The notes below the pieces were generated by a model. The model was not told the DNA's origin. It made no database searches and saw only the letters and a program-made list of their open reading frames with translations. 64,000 nucleotides of DNA from Hymenoscyphus infarciens (taxonomy: Eukaryota > Ascomycota > Leotiomycetes > Helotiales > Helotiaceae), in assembly GCA_001414345.1 (NCBI GenBank), contig LLCB01000049.1, positions 179,472 through 243,471 on the forward strand, in the 5' to 3' direction. Position numbers and translations under genes: made by a program. This document shows positions 32,085 through 42,343 of this stretch, piece after piece (the stretch's first letter is position 1; every line of letters starts with the position of its first letter).

Positions 32085-32594
32085 ATGAAGCCCTCACATG
32101 TAGGACAGGCTGTCAGCCTCGCCATCCTCGCCGGAATTCCCAACTCAGAAGCTGCCAGTTTTTTCAACCTCTCACAGTGGCACACCGTGGGGAGACAGCT
32201 TGGCACACCGGTAGCACCAAAACAGTGTGTAAAGCGAGCATCACCAAATACAACGCTACACGCCTGCACACAATTGGGGGATAATTCGGAGAAGCGTGAT
32301 GATTTGGAGAAACGTAAAGGGGGAGGGGGAGGCGGTGGACACGGCGGAGGAGGCGGACATGCTAGCAGTGGGGGTCATTCGAGTAGTGGAGGACGTGCCA
32401 GTGGCAGTAGTAGTGCAGGAACTGCAGGAGCAGCTGGTGCGGGCGCTCTTGCTGGGGGGGTTGTGGGTGCTGCTCTTGGGAGTGCTGCTGGGAGTTCTCA
32501 ACAGAGAAGTGCTGGTGCTTTGGGTGCTGATTTTGAAAAATATAATTCGTGCTTGGCTTTTGCTGTGGCTATTGGGATGGGAATCATTATTTGA
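32085..32594 (+). CDS. Secreted glycine/serine-rich protein
   Basis: A 169-residue single-exon protein. The first 23 residues (MKPSHVGQAVSLAILAGIPNSEA) could be a signal peptide. A short Cys-containing part follows, then two dibasic KR sites (SEKR, LEKR) suited to Kex2 processing, then a long Gly/Ser/His-rich tract and an Ala/Gly-rich stretch. The end (CLAFAVAIGMGIII) is hydrophobic and could be a GPI-attachment signal or a membrane tail. Composition suggests a cell-wall or secreted structural role, but no family is recognised. The start ATG at 32,085 is preceded by CACC. Confidence 0.6.
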   Translation: MKPSHVGQAVSLAILAGIPNSEAASFFNLSQWHTVGRQLGTPVAPKQCVKRASPNTTLHACTQLGDNSEKRDDLEKRKGGGGGGGHGGGGGHASSGGHSSSGGRASGSSSAGTAGAAGAGALAGGVVGAALGSAAGSSQQRSAGALGADFEKYNSCLAFAVAIGMGIII

Positions 32595-33225
32595 GGGGAG
32601 AGAAAACGCGCTCAGGATATGAATGCCGTGGGGTGGAGGAATTTATATGGGCACCTCTGTCTTTTTTCCTTTAAACTTAAGAGGGTACTTTCCGCTTAGA
32701 AAGCAAGTTAGAATAAATATGAAAACATAACCTATTTCCAAGTAATTTCACCTATGACGTAAATGATTCCGGTTCTCCAAACAGCAATGGGAATCACTCC
32801 CCGAACGCAATTGGGCATTGCTCTCCTTAACCGCGGAGCAACCGTGTGCTTGCGCAATGCTGACAATCTCAAGCATGACTTTAAAGACCATCTCAGTCGT
32901 ATTTTCCTTGGATGCGAGAAGCTCGATAGCTATTGAGCGAGGCAAGGCGCAAGAGGGTTCTAAGACCCGTTGACGCTTAATTTGTTCCAATGTCTGCTCT
33001 ATATGTCCTTAAATATCCGTAATTCACAACCACCACTATAAATACATATATTCACTACACAAAGACCAATGTTCTTCCCACGAAGATGTCAATTAATATG
33101 CAAAGCAGCCCCAAAAAAGGGAACAATACAATATGCTCAAACCCCCCTAAACTATTTCAACAAGCTTGACATTATTTATATTCATTTCGCACCCGTGTTC
33201 ATCACAAAAAGTTCACTGCACGAAT
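32595..33225. other. Intergenic, 3' flanks of convergent genes
   Basis: The glycine-rich gene and the DUF2985 gene converge here. An 80-residue open frame at 32,748-32,990 on the minus strand has no recognisable features. I see no other element. Confidence 0.45.
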
Positions 33226-34485
33226 CTAAACACTACCCCCATCACCCCCTTTCTCCCTCATCTCCCTCAATAACTCCTGATCCTCCCTACTAACTGGCAC
33301 CCCCTCAACCTTCTTGACCCTCTTCCCCTCCCTAAAAATCAAATACCCCGCCGCAGAAGCCACAATACAAGCCAGCGAAATCAGCGCCCCAACTGCAGCA
33401 CTCGGTCTCTTAAATCGATTAAATCCCCACATGAAAACACACAGTAAGATCTGCAGAAACGTGTTCAAGACAAACATCCAGATCACGAAATCCAACATCC
33501 AGTATTTAGACGGCGAGGCGCGTTCGCCTGTGAGTGGTGCGTCGGGTGAGACCTTGGTAGGAAGCGCGAGGGCAGACTCGTCGACGCCAGGCGGGAGAGG
33601 ATCTGTGGCTGGATGGAAGTTGACATCGATGTTTTGACTTCCTTCTAGACGGAACCAATCCCGATGTATGCCAGCCAATGTTCTCAAGGCGCTCTCTTTC
33701 TTACCCAGTCGAAATTGGAGGAGATACCAGAGATCTCGGAATCTCCATGGGACGAGCCCCAAACCAGTAACGCAGAATAGTGCGTTGAGTATTTGGGCAG
33801 TGATCTCCAACCATATTTTGGCTCCGCTGTAAGCATCATTGTAGGATGGATGTGCCATCGCAGGAGTGGCATGAATGAGAATCAAGAAAAGCATTCCACC
33901 CCAGGCAACGATATTCAAAGCGTATATTGTGAGGAGAAACCCGAATGGCGTAATAATAAATCTTCCGAATCCGCGTAACGCAATCATAGTGGCTTGTTTC
34001 GTTGTATGCTTCGGAGGGAATTGGTACCCATTCGCGTAGGGAACTGAAGGATCATGGGGTGCAATGACCGTCGTTTCCTCGGCTTCTGGAGTTGCAATTT
34101 CGGTGTTTTCTTCCACTTTCTCCTTTATAGTTTCTGACTTGGTGGGGAGGGCAATTGACATTGTTCGCTGTCTGTGTAGCTGCATGACTTGTATATCCGA
34201 ATCGCGACGCGCAGAGCTATTTCGTCTTTGCCCAGGCCCAGACCATCCTTCTGTTTCGAATTTGCCCGTCTGAATATCGTTCAAAGTTGGGATATTGGAG
34301 CCTACTGATCCGAATGCATGGAACATTCCAACAGGAGGCCTCGATTGACTGAATGATCTTTGTGCATTGCGAACGAGCTTCCCAGCTTTCGTGCTTTCGT
34401 TTGACTTGGCCGTGTCTGCTCGTAAAGGCGTGGACCCCATTTCTCCAGATGCTTGCGGCGGTGTATCTTCACTCGATGGCGGCAT
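33226..34485 (-). CDS. DUF2985 family integral membrane protein
   Basis: An uninterrupted 419-residue frame from the ATG at 34,485. The first 160 residues are hydrophilic and Ser/Thr-rich, as in a disordered cytoplasmic tail (RRNSSARRDS, QRTMSIALP). Four hydrophobic segments follow: about 185-207 (GFLLTIYALNIVAWGGMLF), about 230-250, about 335-358 (FVIWMFVLNTFLQILLCVF) and about 370-390. The conserved blocks GLGLVPWRFRDLWYL and SPSKYWMLDFVIWMFVLNTFLQ are typical of the fungal DUF2985/PLAC8-related group. The molecular function is unknown. The C-terminus is short and charged. Confidence 0.85.
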   Translation of the reverse strand: MPPSSEDTPPQASGEMGSTPLRADTAKSNESTKAGKLVRNAQRSFSQSRPPVGMFHAFGSVGSNIPTLNDIQTGKFETEGWSGPGQRRNSSARRDSDIQVMQLHRQRTMSIALPTKSETIKEKVEENTEIATPEAEETTVIAPHDPSVPYANGYQFPPKHTTKQATMIALRGFGRFIITPFGFLLTIYALNIVAWGGMLFLILIHATPAMAHPSYNDAYSGAKIWLEITAQILNALFCVTGLGLVPWRFRDLWYLLQFRLGKKESALRTLAGIHRDWFRLEGSQNIDVNFHPATDPLPPGVDESALALPTKVSPDAPLTGERASPSKYWMLDFVIWMFVLNTFLQILLCVFMWGFNRFKRPSAAVGALISLACIVASAAGYLIFREGKRVKKVEGVPVSREDQELLREMREKGGDGGSV

Positions 34486-35329
34486 CGCGGTGTGAAGTTG
34501 CGAACGTCAATAATTTATTCAGAGCAAGGGCTTCTTCTGCTTGCCGCTTGATGGCTGGCAATTCTAGCTGTTGTTGACTAAAATCCTGAGATCCTAAAGG
34601 GCTGCCCATGCCTTTAACAAAGCTCTCGAATGTTGGTGCCGCAAGGCGTTTTTGATTCGATATTTACAGGGCTTGATAGGGTTCAACCCCTCAGTCATCA
34701 TTCTTTCAGGGTGGCTAGCCCCGTTGATACAGCGAATGAAGGCTGAACAGAGTGCTGACGTTGCTGCACGTCGCTGACTGACTTGAAGGCGCAGCTGTGG
34801 TGCCCGAATGAGACGCGCTGCAAGCCACTCCTAAAAGCCGCTGAATTAAATTGAAGGCCGAATAGACTTTTGATGGGGGAGTATCTGAATTGGAGTATCT
34901 GTGAGCCCACGGGGAGCAATCCGTACGAGTTTTTGAAAAGGCAGTCATGCTGCAGCTCTTGATACCAACATCCAGACCCCGGCCACGAAAAACCCCATCT
35001 CGTTGTTCTCAGTGATAATTGGGCCCAGTTGTCTAAAATGGTGAAAATTCGTGAGGCCAAGTTTCAATCGTCATTCTTGTTCTCCCCAATTAGGCCTCTT
35101 GTCGGAGATATCGTCGGGCTGGCTCCTCAATTTGCATCTCATCAAGACCGACGCACTCAGCGAAATCTTCTCGGAACCGTCGACGCCGCGGCTCGTCCGG
35201 ACAGTTGATGAATCGGCGACATGCCCTCCCAATAGTCAGTCTCGTCAAAGTCGAGGAATGGTTGGTAAATGTTTCCTGGTTGAAGGCGGGTATGGTTGCG
35301 AAATGATATGGCGTGTCCGTAGATTTTGC
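34486..35329. other. Upstream region of the DUF2985 gene
   Basis: Open frames of up to 120 codons at 34,698-35,060 have no protein-like features and overlap others on both strands. I support no gene here. The region also carries the 3' flank of SLD5. Confidence 0.45.
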
Positions 35330-36109
35330 TCAAACAAGTTCCATCTCACCACGTTCAACCCGTTCCTTCACATCCGACCATCTTGCCACAACAACCTCTC
35401 CCCGATCAACTTCCACTTCTCCATCCTCATCTCTCCCTCTTGATTTGACGTACACCCTGCCCTCCTCACCAATATCCTTTGAGCCAAGACCCCTCGCAAA
35501 CACGCCCGCCTCCTCGTCCGGACCACCAATCATTGAAATGCCTCCAGCAGTATCGTTCAGGTTCTGCAAGTTCTGTGGGAAGCTTCCGAGGAAACTACTC
35601 AGGTAATGTTGATGTAACAATTGTTGATGTCGCGTCGCATACGCAATCTCGGTCTCGCTGAGCCTCTCTTGCAATTCGGGCGTGGACAGGTAATGGAGGG
35701 TATGTCTGTCGATTTTCGCAATTCGTGCACGTAGGTAGGATCGAATGAGGAATTTCCACCGCTCGACTTCGGTCTGGATGATGATCAGACTGAAATTCGT
35801 TTTCGGGTCCATGTCTCCCGTCAATTCTTCCACCTTTTCGATTTGTGCTTTCACTCGTTCGGTCGCGCGTTCAATCAAGCCGTCTTTCGGCCACCTGGGG
35901 AGAAGACCTTGTCAGCCATAAAGCAACAGTTGAGGGGATACTGAATTGGCATATAAGTAAGCATACTGCAGGAGATCTGTAGTTCCACGCTCGTTCACCC
36001 ATGCTCTGGTTAGAGCTTGTAGATCAGCTTGTCCAGAGGGTTTTCCGCCGTCATAGTTGTCGTCGAATGGATCTCGATTGAGGTCTTCGAGAATATCTGA
36101 GATGTCCAT
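35330..36109 (-). CDS. SLD5: GINS complex subunit Sld5
   Basis: Subunit of the GINS tetramer, part of the CMG helicase that starts and drives DNA replication. Two exons (36109-35967, 35894-35330) join in frame at a Gln codon to give 235 residues, the normal size. It starts [13 protein letters not shown], followed by the helical A domain with [41 protein letters not shown] and [19 protein letters not shown]. The small C-terminal B domain includes ARGLGSKDI and [29 protein letters not shown] (read in pieces). Introns and spacing are ordinary. Confidence 0.93.
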
Positions 36110-36359
36110 GATCGCTCTTTCAAAGGATTTATATGCGAAACGGATTCAAGGGAGCATGCGCGAAAAAGTTAAGAAGGTGGGCAACTTTAAAGGAAATGTT
36201 GTTGATTTCGCGTCAAGCCCGGGCTAGGGAAGCGCGGGGCATGACCCCGCCAATTGAATTCGCTGGTGGGTGCATTGCTCACTCACAATCTACCACGCTC
36301 TGTGAGACGTTTAGATAAAATTGCAAAAATATGAAATAAATACTAAATAACATCGAAGG

Positions 36360-36880
36360 ATCTACAGCACTGCCCCTACACCGGCCCACTACCGTTAATC
36401 ACCAACATATCTCGTTAGATCCATAACTACCCACCAGAGAGCATCACCTAAACTCTTCCCTGCTTCGGACCCCAATCCCTCATGTCCATCTTGCCATAAC
36501 CTATAAACCGCCGTATAAATCGATCCGACCCCTGTTACATTCACATCTCTCAAAGTACATGTCACCCATCGTTTTCCACGAATCGCCCCCTCAATTCCCC
36601 TCGTTCCATGTACTGTTACAATTCCTAGTAAAAATATCCCAATATATTCCAAAGCCGCACCGACAGCAGCATTATATCCTCCAAATATAGCAGTCAGTGT
36701 ACTCGAATAAACCGCAAAGTTGAAACTCGGTCCCGGGAAAGCTTGAATGATTGCAAAATCTATGAGGAAAGTCAGAGCCGTTACCTATCCTTCTGACACA
36801 ACATACTCTCGAAGAAGAAGAATAAATATAGTCCCGCCACGCAAAACAAGTGTTCCAGCAAGAAATAGAAGTGGTCGGTG
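36360..36880 (-). pseudogene. chrA: Chromate transporter (CHR/ChrA family) remnant
   Basis: On the minus strand one frame reads GTLVLRGGTIF, LLLREYVVSEG, a TAG at 36,787-36,785, then LIDFAIIQAFPGPSFNFAVY, GAALEYIGIFLLG, RGKRWVTCTLRDVN and IYTAVYRLWQDG. These are the conserved pieces of the C-terminal half of ChrA, in the right order. The stop replaces the Trp normally found in 'EGW', a single G-to-A change. The frame is closed again by TAA at the DUF end near 36,395 and by further stops. The N-terminal half is missing and the DNA upstream is AT-rich. No start codon exists. This is a decayed gene. Confidence 0.85.
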
Positions 36881-37618
36881 AGGGAGAACAACATAGGTTT
36901 GCTAATATGTGTATTTTGCCGCGGTAAAAAAAAGTCCTTTAATACTTCGGCATTCATAGTGAATTAACTCGTAACATAGTATTATATCTCAAGCCTTATA
37001 CTAAAATCATTCGCTAGAGGTGCTTCTGAGGAGTCTAATCTACCTTGGATAGAACTAACAAATTACGATATAAAGCAGAAATTAAGTGGTTACGGCCGCC
37101 AGGATATAATTAATCTCTGAAATTAGCCGAGTCGCTAGCAACCGACGAGCTCTAGCGAGCAGGTAAAAAAGGAGTCTTATAGATATAACTCAACTATCAA
37201 CGAGATAATTATACGTATAAGTAGACTAATATACTAGACAATAAAATATCACTTTAAAGCCAGAAACAAAAGTTAAATTAATAGAATCTTCAAACTCTGT
37301 AGAATAACGTATGAACACACGCATTGGGCTCCTCACTCTTGACAGCTCAGGTTTTGCTGAGAGAAAGAAATCGCAATCATTCGGGGTTGTTGAAGGAAAA
37401 TAAAAATGGGGAGGCTGGGAAGAAGGGGAACCCAGTAATTCCATCCGTGGACGGAGTTTCCCCTTTGGGGAACTCGGGAACTCCAAAACTCCTTCAATTT
37501 CCAAAATTCGACAGCATATAAACGCACCCACCAAACGCCAATCTTCCTGTCATATAATCATACAATAAACGCCTCCAGCCCGACCCAAAAGCCCCATTTT
37601 CGATTCCCCACTCCCAGT
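36881..37618. other. AT-rich interval
   Basis: From about 36,900 to 37,310 the sequence is strongly AT-rich with frequent TA steps and no coding character. It sits where the missing first half of the chromate transporter should be, which suggests mutational decay such as RIP. The part after 37,310 is more balanced and holds no supported gene. Confidence 0.5.
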
Positions 37619-37960
37619 TCAAGCACCCCCCCTCTTCCCCTCCTTCCCCCCTTCATCCTCGTCCGCAACCTCTTTAATCCTCCTTTCAATCGGCCTATCC
37701 CTCTCCTCAATAGCTCTTCCACTCCTTCCTTTCACAAACACTTCTCCATTCTCTAAAATCGGGTTCCCGTCCCCATCATATCGTTGGGTCTCCTGAATGG
37801 TGGGTCCCCCAAGTTGTCTCCCCTTTCTATGTATTGTGGTTCCAGATGGATTCGAAGTGGTACTTTGCTGGACTACGTGACCGGATCGTGTGGCCCCGTT
37901 GGCGGAGGAGTACGAGTAGTGGGAGGAGGAGGAGAAGGAGAAGGATGTCGAGAAGGTCAT
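37619..37960 (-). CDS. Small hypothetical protein, disordered
   Basis: A 113-residue frame from the ATG at 37,960 (MTFSTSFSFSSSS). The frame extends to a TTG at 38,047, but the ATG is preferred. The first part is Ser/Thr/Tyr-rich and the rest is charged (ERDRPIERRIKEVADEDEGG). A short ordered-looking block, TIQETQRYDGDGNPILENGEVFVKG (in pieces), argues for a real gene. No family is recognised. Confidence 0.45.
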   Translation of the reverse strand: MTFSTSFSFSSSSHYSYSSANGATRSGHVVQQSTTSNPSGTTIHRKGRQLGGPTIQETQRYDGDGNPILENGEVFVKGRSGRAIEERDRPIERRIKEVADEDEGGKEGKRGGA

Positions 37961-38427
37961 TTCGTTTGTTTTGGTCCTTTTGTGTGGGAATGGTTGTGGG
38001 TTGTTTAAAGTGAGTTTGGATATTGTGATGAGATGATTGAATTTCAAGAGAGATTGGAAGGGAGCATTCTATTGGGGTTGTACTGAGGGAAACTTGAAAG
38101 AAGAGAGGGCTTAAGGCAGTGACGTCATGTCACGTGTTCTGAATCCAGTTACTCCACTATCAAGGTATGCTTCAATAAATGTAAAGGGCTAGCTTGAAGG
38201 AAACGAATGTTTACCTCTAGGCGAGGAAGAGCTCCTTGACGCTTCTGGGTTTTTTGAGACCCTTGGATCTTATCCTCGCCCAAAACCGTACCGGCGGCGC
38301 CTTTCTTTGGACACTGGGATTTCGACGGCTGTAGTCGGATCTTCCTGATGTTCGACTCCAATCGAAGCTGCAAAATCTCCTATCACATCTTAATACAGAA
38401 GGATAATGTATCACAAACTCTCCATCA
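37961..38427. other. Intergenic, with one unexplained open stretch
   Basis: On the minus strand 38,365-38,215 a stretch reads as Lys/Gln-rich protein (SNIRKIRLQPSKSQCPKKG, then EDKIQGSQKTQKRQG). It is preceded by an acceptor-like tttgcag and followed by a donor-like GTAAAC. It could be an exon of a small gene or an alternative UTP18 3' exon. I cannot place it and do not call it. Confidence 0.25.
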
Positions 38428-40268
38428 TCAACACCTAATCTCAAATAACCTAATCTTCCCCTGCTCATTCGCAACAGCCAACATATCACTCTGCGGACTA
38501 AAAGCCACAGCAGTGATCCTCCCCAGCGGCGTCTGACTAGTTGGCCAATTCCTGTAAACCGTACAACTAGGTAAATGCACCAAACGCAGGGCATCCTTCT
38601 TCCATTTCGTGCTGAAAGCCAAAATTTGCCCATCAGCACTGATTTCCAAATTACTAGTCGGTCTAGTAAATTGCTCAAATGTTTTGGTGGGTGTTGGTCT
38701 TTCTGGGATGTTGATTTGGTTCTTGGCTGTGACGAATGCGCGTCGATCGTAGATATTTACGATTCCACTTTGGGAACCGATTACGATCCATCTATCACCA
38801 CCCAGAGGTGCTGGGCCATTCTTTCCACCGAGTGTGATTACGGTAGGGCCGAAACCATCATCAATCCATCTAGCGATAAACGACTTTGCCTCAATGCTCC
38901 ACTCTCCGACATCTCCTCCTTTTCCAACAATTGTCAATCCTTTTCCATCACGCCACCAGGCAAAATCTGCAATTCCGTTCTTGCCATCTATTCTTGCTGT
39001 GGCAATCCATTGTGTGGTTGCCGCATCTAAAATATTTATTACTCCACCGCCTTTCTTTGCAGACCCAACAAGAGCCATGTACTGTCCACATGGACTGAGC
39101 TTGAATCTTTCCATACTCTTCTGCTCTTCCTTCTGCCCATAGACTCTAGTAACCTTTTGGATTGTCCCCGACGGCATATCCCAGGTATGAAAGAAACGTC
39201 TGCGGCCGGAAAAGATGATTTTGTCGCCTTTTGGATGGAGAAATGCGGATGTGTGGAGTGGGGTATTTCGAATGTGGACTGAAGTGAGAAGAGGATTTGG
39301 TGTGGGTAGAGCATTAGGCGCAATGTGATGAAGGTAGAGTGTCGATGCTGGTCCCGAGGAGAGTATAACTGGGAATTCGGGATGGAAGGAAAGAGAGGAT
39401 ATCGAGGAAGGTTGAACAAGGGAAATGTCGCGTGTGCGTTGGATATCAAGGACTTCTGGTCGTAATTTCGGCTTTTGGTTGGTGCTATTCGGTGTTCTCG
39501 TCAGAGCGCCAGCATCCTGCAACAATCTTGCTAATGGAAGTGTTGAAAGGTCCGTATCATCCAAATCCATATCGTTCGAAGACGTTGAAGAATCCGAGGC
39601 GGCCGAAGACCTGCGACGCCGTTTTGCAGGCCGTGATGCATCTTTCGCCCATTCTGGCACAGGGTTCAATCGTTCAAATTGCAATCGTAACCGCCGGGTA
39701 TATTCTCCTCCGCTAACCATATCTTCCCCCTCATTGACTCGAAGTTTTCGAAGACGAGTGTTGCCAGCAAGAGATATTGTCAGTCGCTCATCGTCGCTGT
39801 CCTCCCAAGCGGGTGCGTCCCTCTCCTCAGCATGGTCCGCAGGCGCATGCGCAATCAAAGCAGTCGGATCGGTATTAGTTGGGCCATCATCGAGGAAGAA
39901 TAGCTTATAAAAAGTTAGCCTTCGTGAACTGGCAGCTTGCGCGGGGTCATTCTTACATCTGCATCATCAACATCTTCAAGGTCGCCCTCGGCCGCTTCGT
40001 CTTCCCCTGAAGGCCCCGCGTCACTGTCAGAATCGTCCTTCCCATCATGCGCTGCGCCTTGAAGTAATTGCGCTTTGAAAGCGCCTCCATCCCCAAGCAC
40101 TAGTCGGTCCAATTCTTCCTCCTCCTCATCCTTATCCATTATCTCGTCGCTGTCATTGTCGCGTTCTGAGTGCAAACTTTCTGTTTCAAAAGTTTGCGCA
40201 GACTTTTCTCCCGATGCTTCTGCAGATTCTCTGCCTAGGGAGAGCTTTTTGGATCGTTGGCGGGGCAT
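38428..40268 (-). CDS. UTP18: U3 snoRNP / small-subunit processome WD-repeat protein Utp18
   Basis: Nucleolar protein of the SSU processome needed for 18S rRNA maturation; family members recruit the exosome-associated Mtr4 helicase through an N-terminal arch-interacting motif. Two exons (40268-39957, 39903-38428) give 595 residues. The acidic N-terminus has LFFLDDGPTNTD and DAPAWEDSDDERLTISL, the conserved pre-propeller block. RLNPVPEWAKDA and a basic KRRRRSS stretch follow. The C-terminal half is a WD40 propeller with SISSLSFHPEFPVIL, RRFFHTWDMPSG, GIVNIYDRR and the closing ITAVAFSPQSDMLAVANEQGKIRLFEI (in pieces). It starts MPRQRSKK at 40,268. Confidence 0.93.
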
Positions 40269-40591
40269 TTTTGTGGTGTTGAGAAAGGCAATGTCTGATA
40301 AAGTTCTCCAGCAACTTTTTTTTGGACTTATCGTTTTCAGCAGGGTTCCTGATTTCGGCCTTGGGGCCTTAAAATGGAAGGCACCACAAAACCCCTCTTG
40401 AATTATTCAGAGCCCTCCCTTGGAAACAGCCAGCACTTAATGAATGTCTCGATTCTGATCTGATTTGATTTGAATTTACTTGGAAATGTTGCTATTTACT
40501 GTTCACAGTGTTGCCTGTTTAGGCACCAGTCCTCGGACCTTTATATATTTCATCGCTCTCCCCCTTTCACCATCGGCATTCAGATCTTCAT

Positions 40592-41330
40592 TTCTACATC
40601 ACCTACGATGAGGCGCAGCATGATATCTTCAATAATCTTCCCTACGAAATCCGTCTCGAGATTCTCCGGAAGAGCTACGACTCTGGATTCCTTCTCTTCT
40701 CATCCAAATATACCGGGCAGATCGTTGAAATATTTTTCAAAAACGGCCAAATTTATTCAGCAGCACCACCTCCAGCTCTCCTGCACGTCAACTCTGCTTC
40801 TCGCAATTTCGTCCTCAGGATCTACAAACCCTGGCTGCCCCAATTTAAAGGAACGCCAGAATATGAAATGGTCTGGAGAAGTCCTCTAAACTGCAGAATG
40901 TCTGCTTTGATTTAGCCCACGACATGCTTTTCTGGAAATCCAATTATGAAGGCTCACCACTGAGTCAATTTGGATACATTGAATTTCAGAATGTTCAATC
41001 AGTCTGCGTTGATATCACTGAGTCTAGTGAGTCCTTGGACACGCCCACAACACCCAATCTTGTTAAAGATCTCTGTGCTTTCAAACAGCTGAGCCTTCTT
41101 CGTCTTTATGAGACTACTGGTAGTGACGCACATCGTACGTCGTACGAAGGTTCGGAAAATCAAAGAGACTCTTGCTGTATAGAAACTCAACACCCGAGGG
41201 TTGCAACACCTATTTCCCAAAGTCAATGATGAATGGACAGAGTTAGCATTCCATGCATTACCAGGTGCCTGGACAACATACAAATACACCACTTCATATT
41301 TGTGGCCAAAGCCACAGCTGGAGCTCAATT
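40592..41330 (+). pseudogene. 2EXR-domain protein gene, frameshifted
   Basis: Frame A reads NNLPYEIRLEIL, then AAPPPALLHVNSASRNFVLRIYK and FKGTPEYEMVW, the hallmark blocks of the fungal 2EXR family (LPxEIRxxIW ... PPALLHVxxxSR). It stops at TAG 40,913. Frame B, starting near 40,891 (LQNVCFDLAHDMLFW, FQNVQSVCVD), continues the same protein, and a third frame carries LFPKVNDEWTELAF. The pieces overlap or abut without room for introns, so at least two frameshifts have occurred. No start codon is clear. Function of the family is unknown. Confidence 0.7.
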
Positions 41331-41405
41331 TAGGAACTCAATCTGGATTGTTCATCCTCGTAACCATTCCAAACCCCCGCCATCATCAAAACCACAATCC
41401 CAAAA

Positions 41406-41910
41406 ATGCCCTCCGCCCTCGAAATCGTGATTTGTCACGGCTCCTACCACACTCCCGAGCCCTACCTGCCCTTCATAGCGGCCCTCCAAAAAGAAGAAGC
41501 CAACACAGCTCACTGCCCCCAACCCCTCCTTGGGCGATGACCTGTCCAACCCAGATTACGAACGTGATCCCCCACCAGGAGGCTATCCCCAACCCGCTGA
41601 CAATACCAAAGTCATCCAAGCTCTGCTAAGGAAATTGATTGTTGAGGGGAAGAAAAATGTGGTTTTGTTAGGTCACTCCTCGGGTGGGTTTACTGCTGCT
41701 GCTTCTGCGATCCCGGAGTTACAGGCGAAAACTAGGAATGAGAAGGGCGAGGAGGGGGTGTGGTTGAAGGAAAGACGCCCCAAAAATTGCAAGCAACGAA
41801 AGAAACCCCCTCCCTTTTCCCACCTGCCAAACCGCATCTCACGTTGCCAGGATTCAAGCGAATCTTTTCAAATGTCTCGGTCTCGGTGTCCTACAGACGG
41901 AAGGTAAATC
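41406..41910 (+). pseudogene. Alpha/beta hydrolase gene, frameshifted and truncated
   Basis: The ATG at 41,406 opens MPSALEIVICHGSYHTPEPY, the HGxxHTPE(x)Y block of a fungal alpha/beta hydrolase group, and runs to HCPQPLLG before TGA at 41,538. A second frame continues with DDLSNPDYERDPPPGGYPQP and VVLLGHSSGGF, which holds the nucleophile serine. After GEEGV the sequence loses similarity, and the acid and histidine of the triad are absent. The gene is broken by a frameshift near 41,505-41,530 and lacks its C-terminal half. Confidence 0.72.
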
Positions 41911-42343
41911 AATTGATACCATTTCGTGCGCTTTGCAAGCGTTATGCGATGTTGCGGGAATGACGAGGACCACGAGCATGATCCAAAACTGACTTGCAGA
42001 GAGAAAGTCGCCGCAAAGGTACCTCATGGTTGAGGTCAAGGATTCGAGGCCAAGGTTGAGTGCGGTCGGAATACGAGATGAAGAGCATTTGTATTGTTTT
42101 ATTATATAACGCAATTCTCCACAAGCTCAATAGAACTTAGATGCATCTCAATATAGATTAACAACCTAGGAGAACGATCTAGAGTTCTCATTTCTATGCA
42201 GTGTGATCGACTCTCAAAACTCCCCCGTCCGGCCCCACTCCATTCTCACGCCGTGACCACCCGCCTAAAAGTCGAAAGAAAACATCGCAGTTACAACCTT
42301 CAATCGAACTTCATTGTTCCATTAATACCGCGAGGCCCTCATT

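Noticed and set aside
34698..35060. 120-codon minus-strand frame between DUF2985 and SLD5.
   Set aside because: No protein-like features and several competing frames of the same kind.
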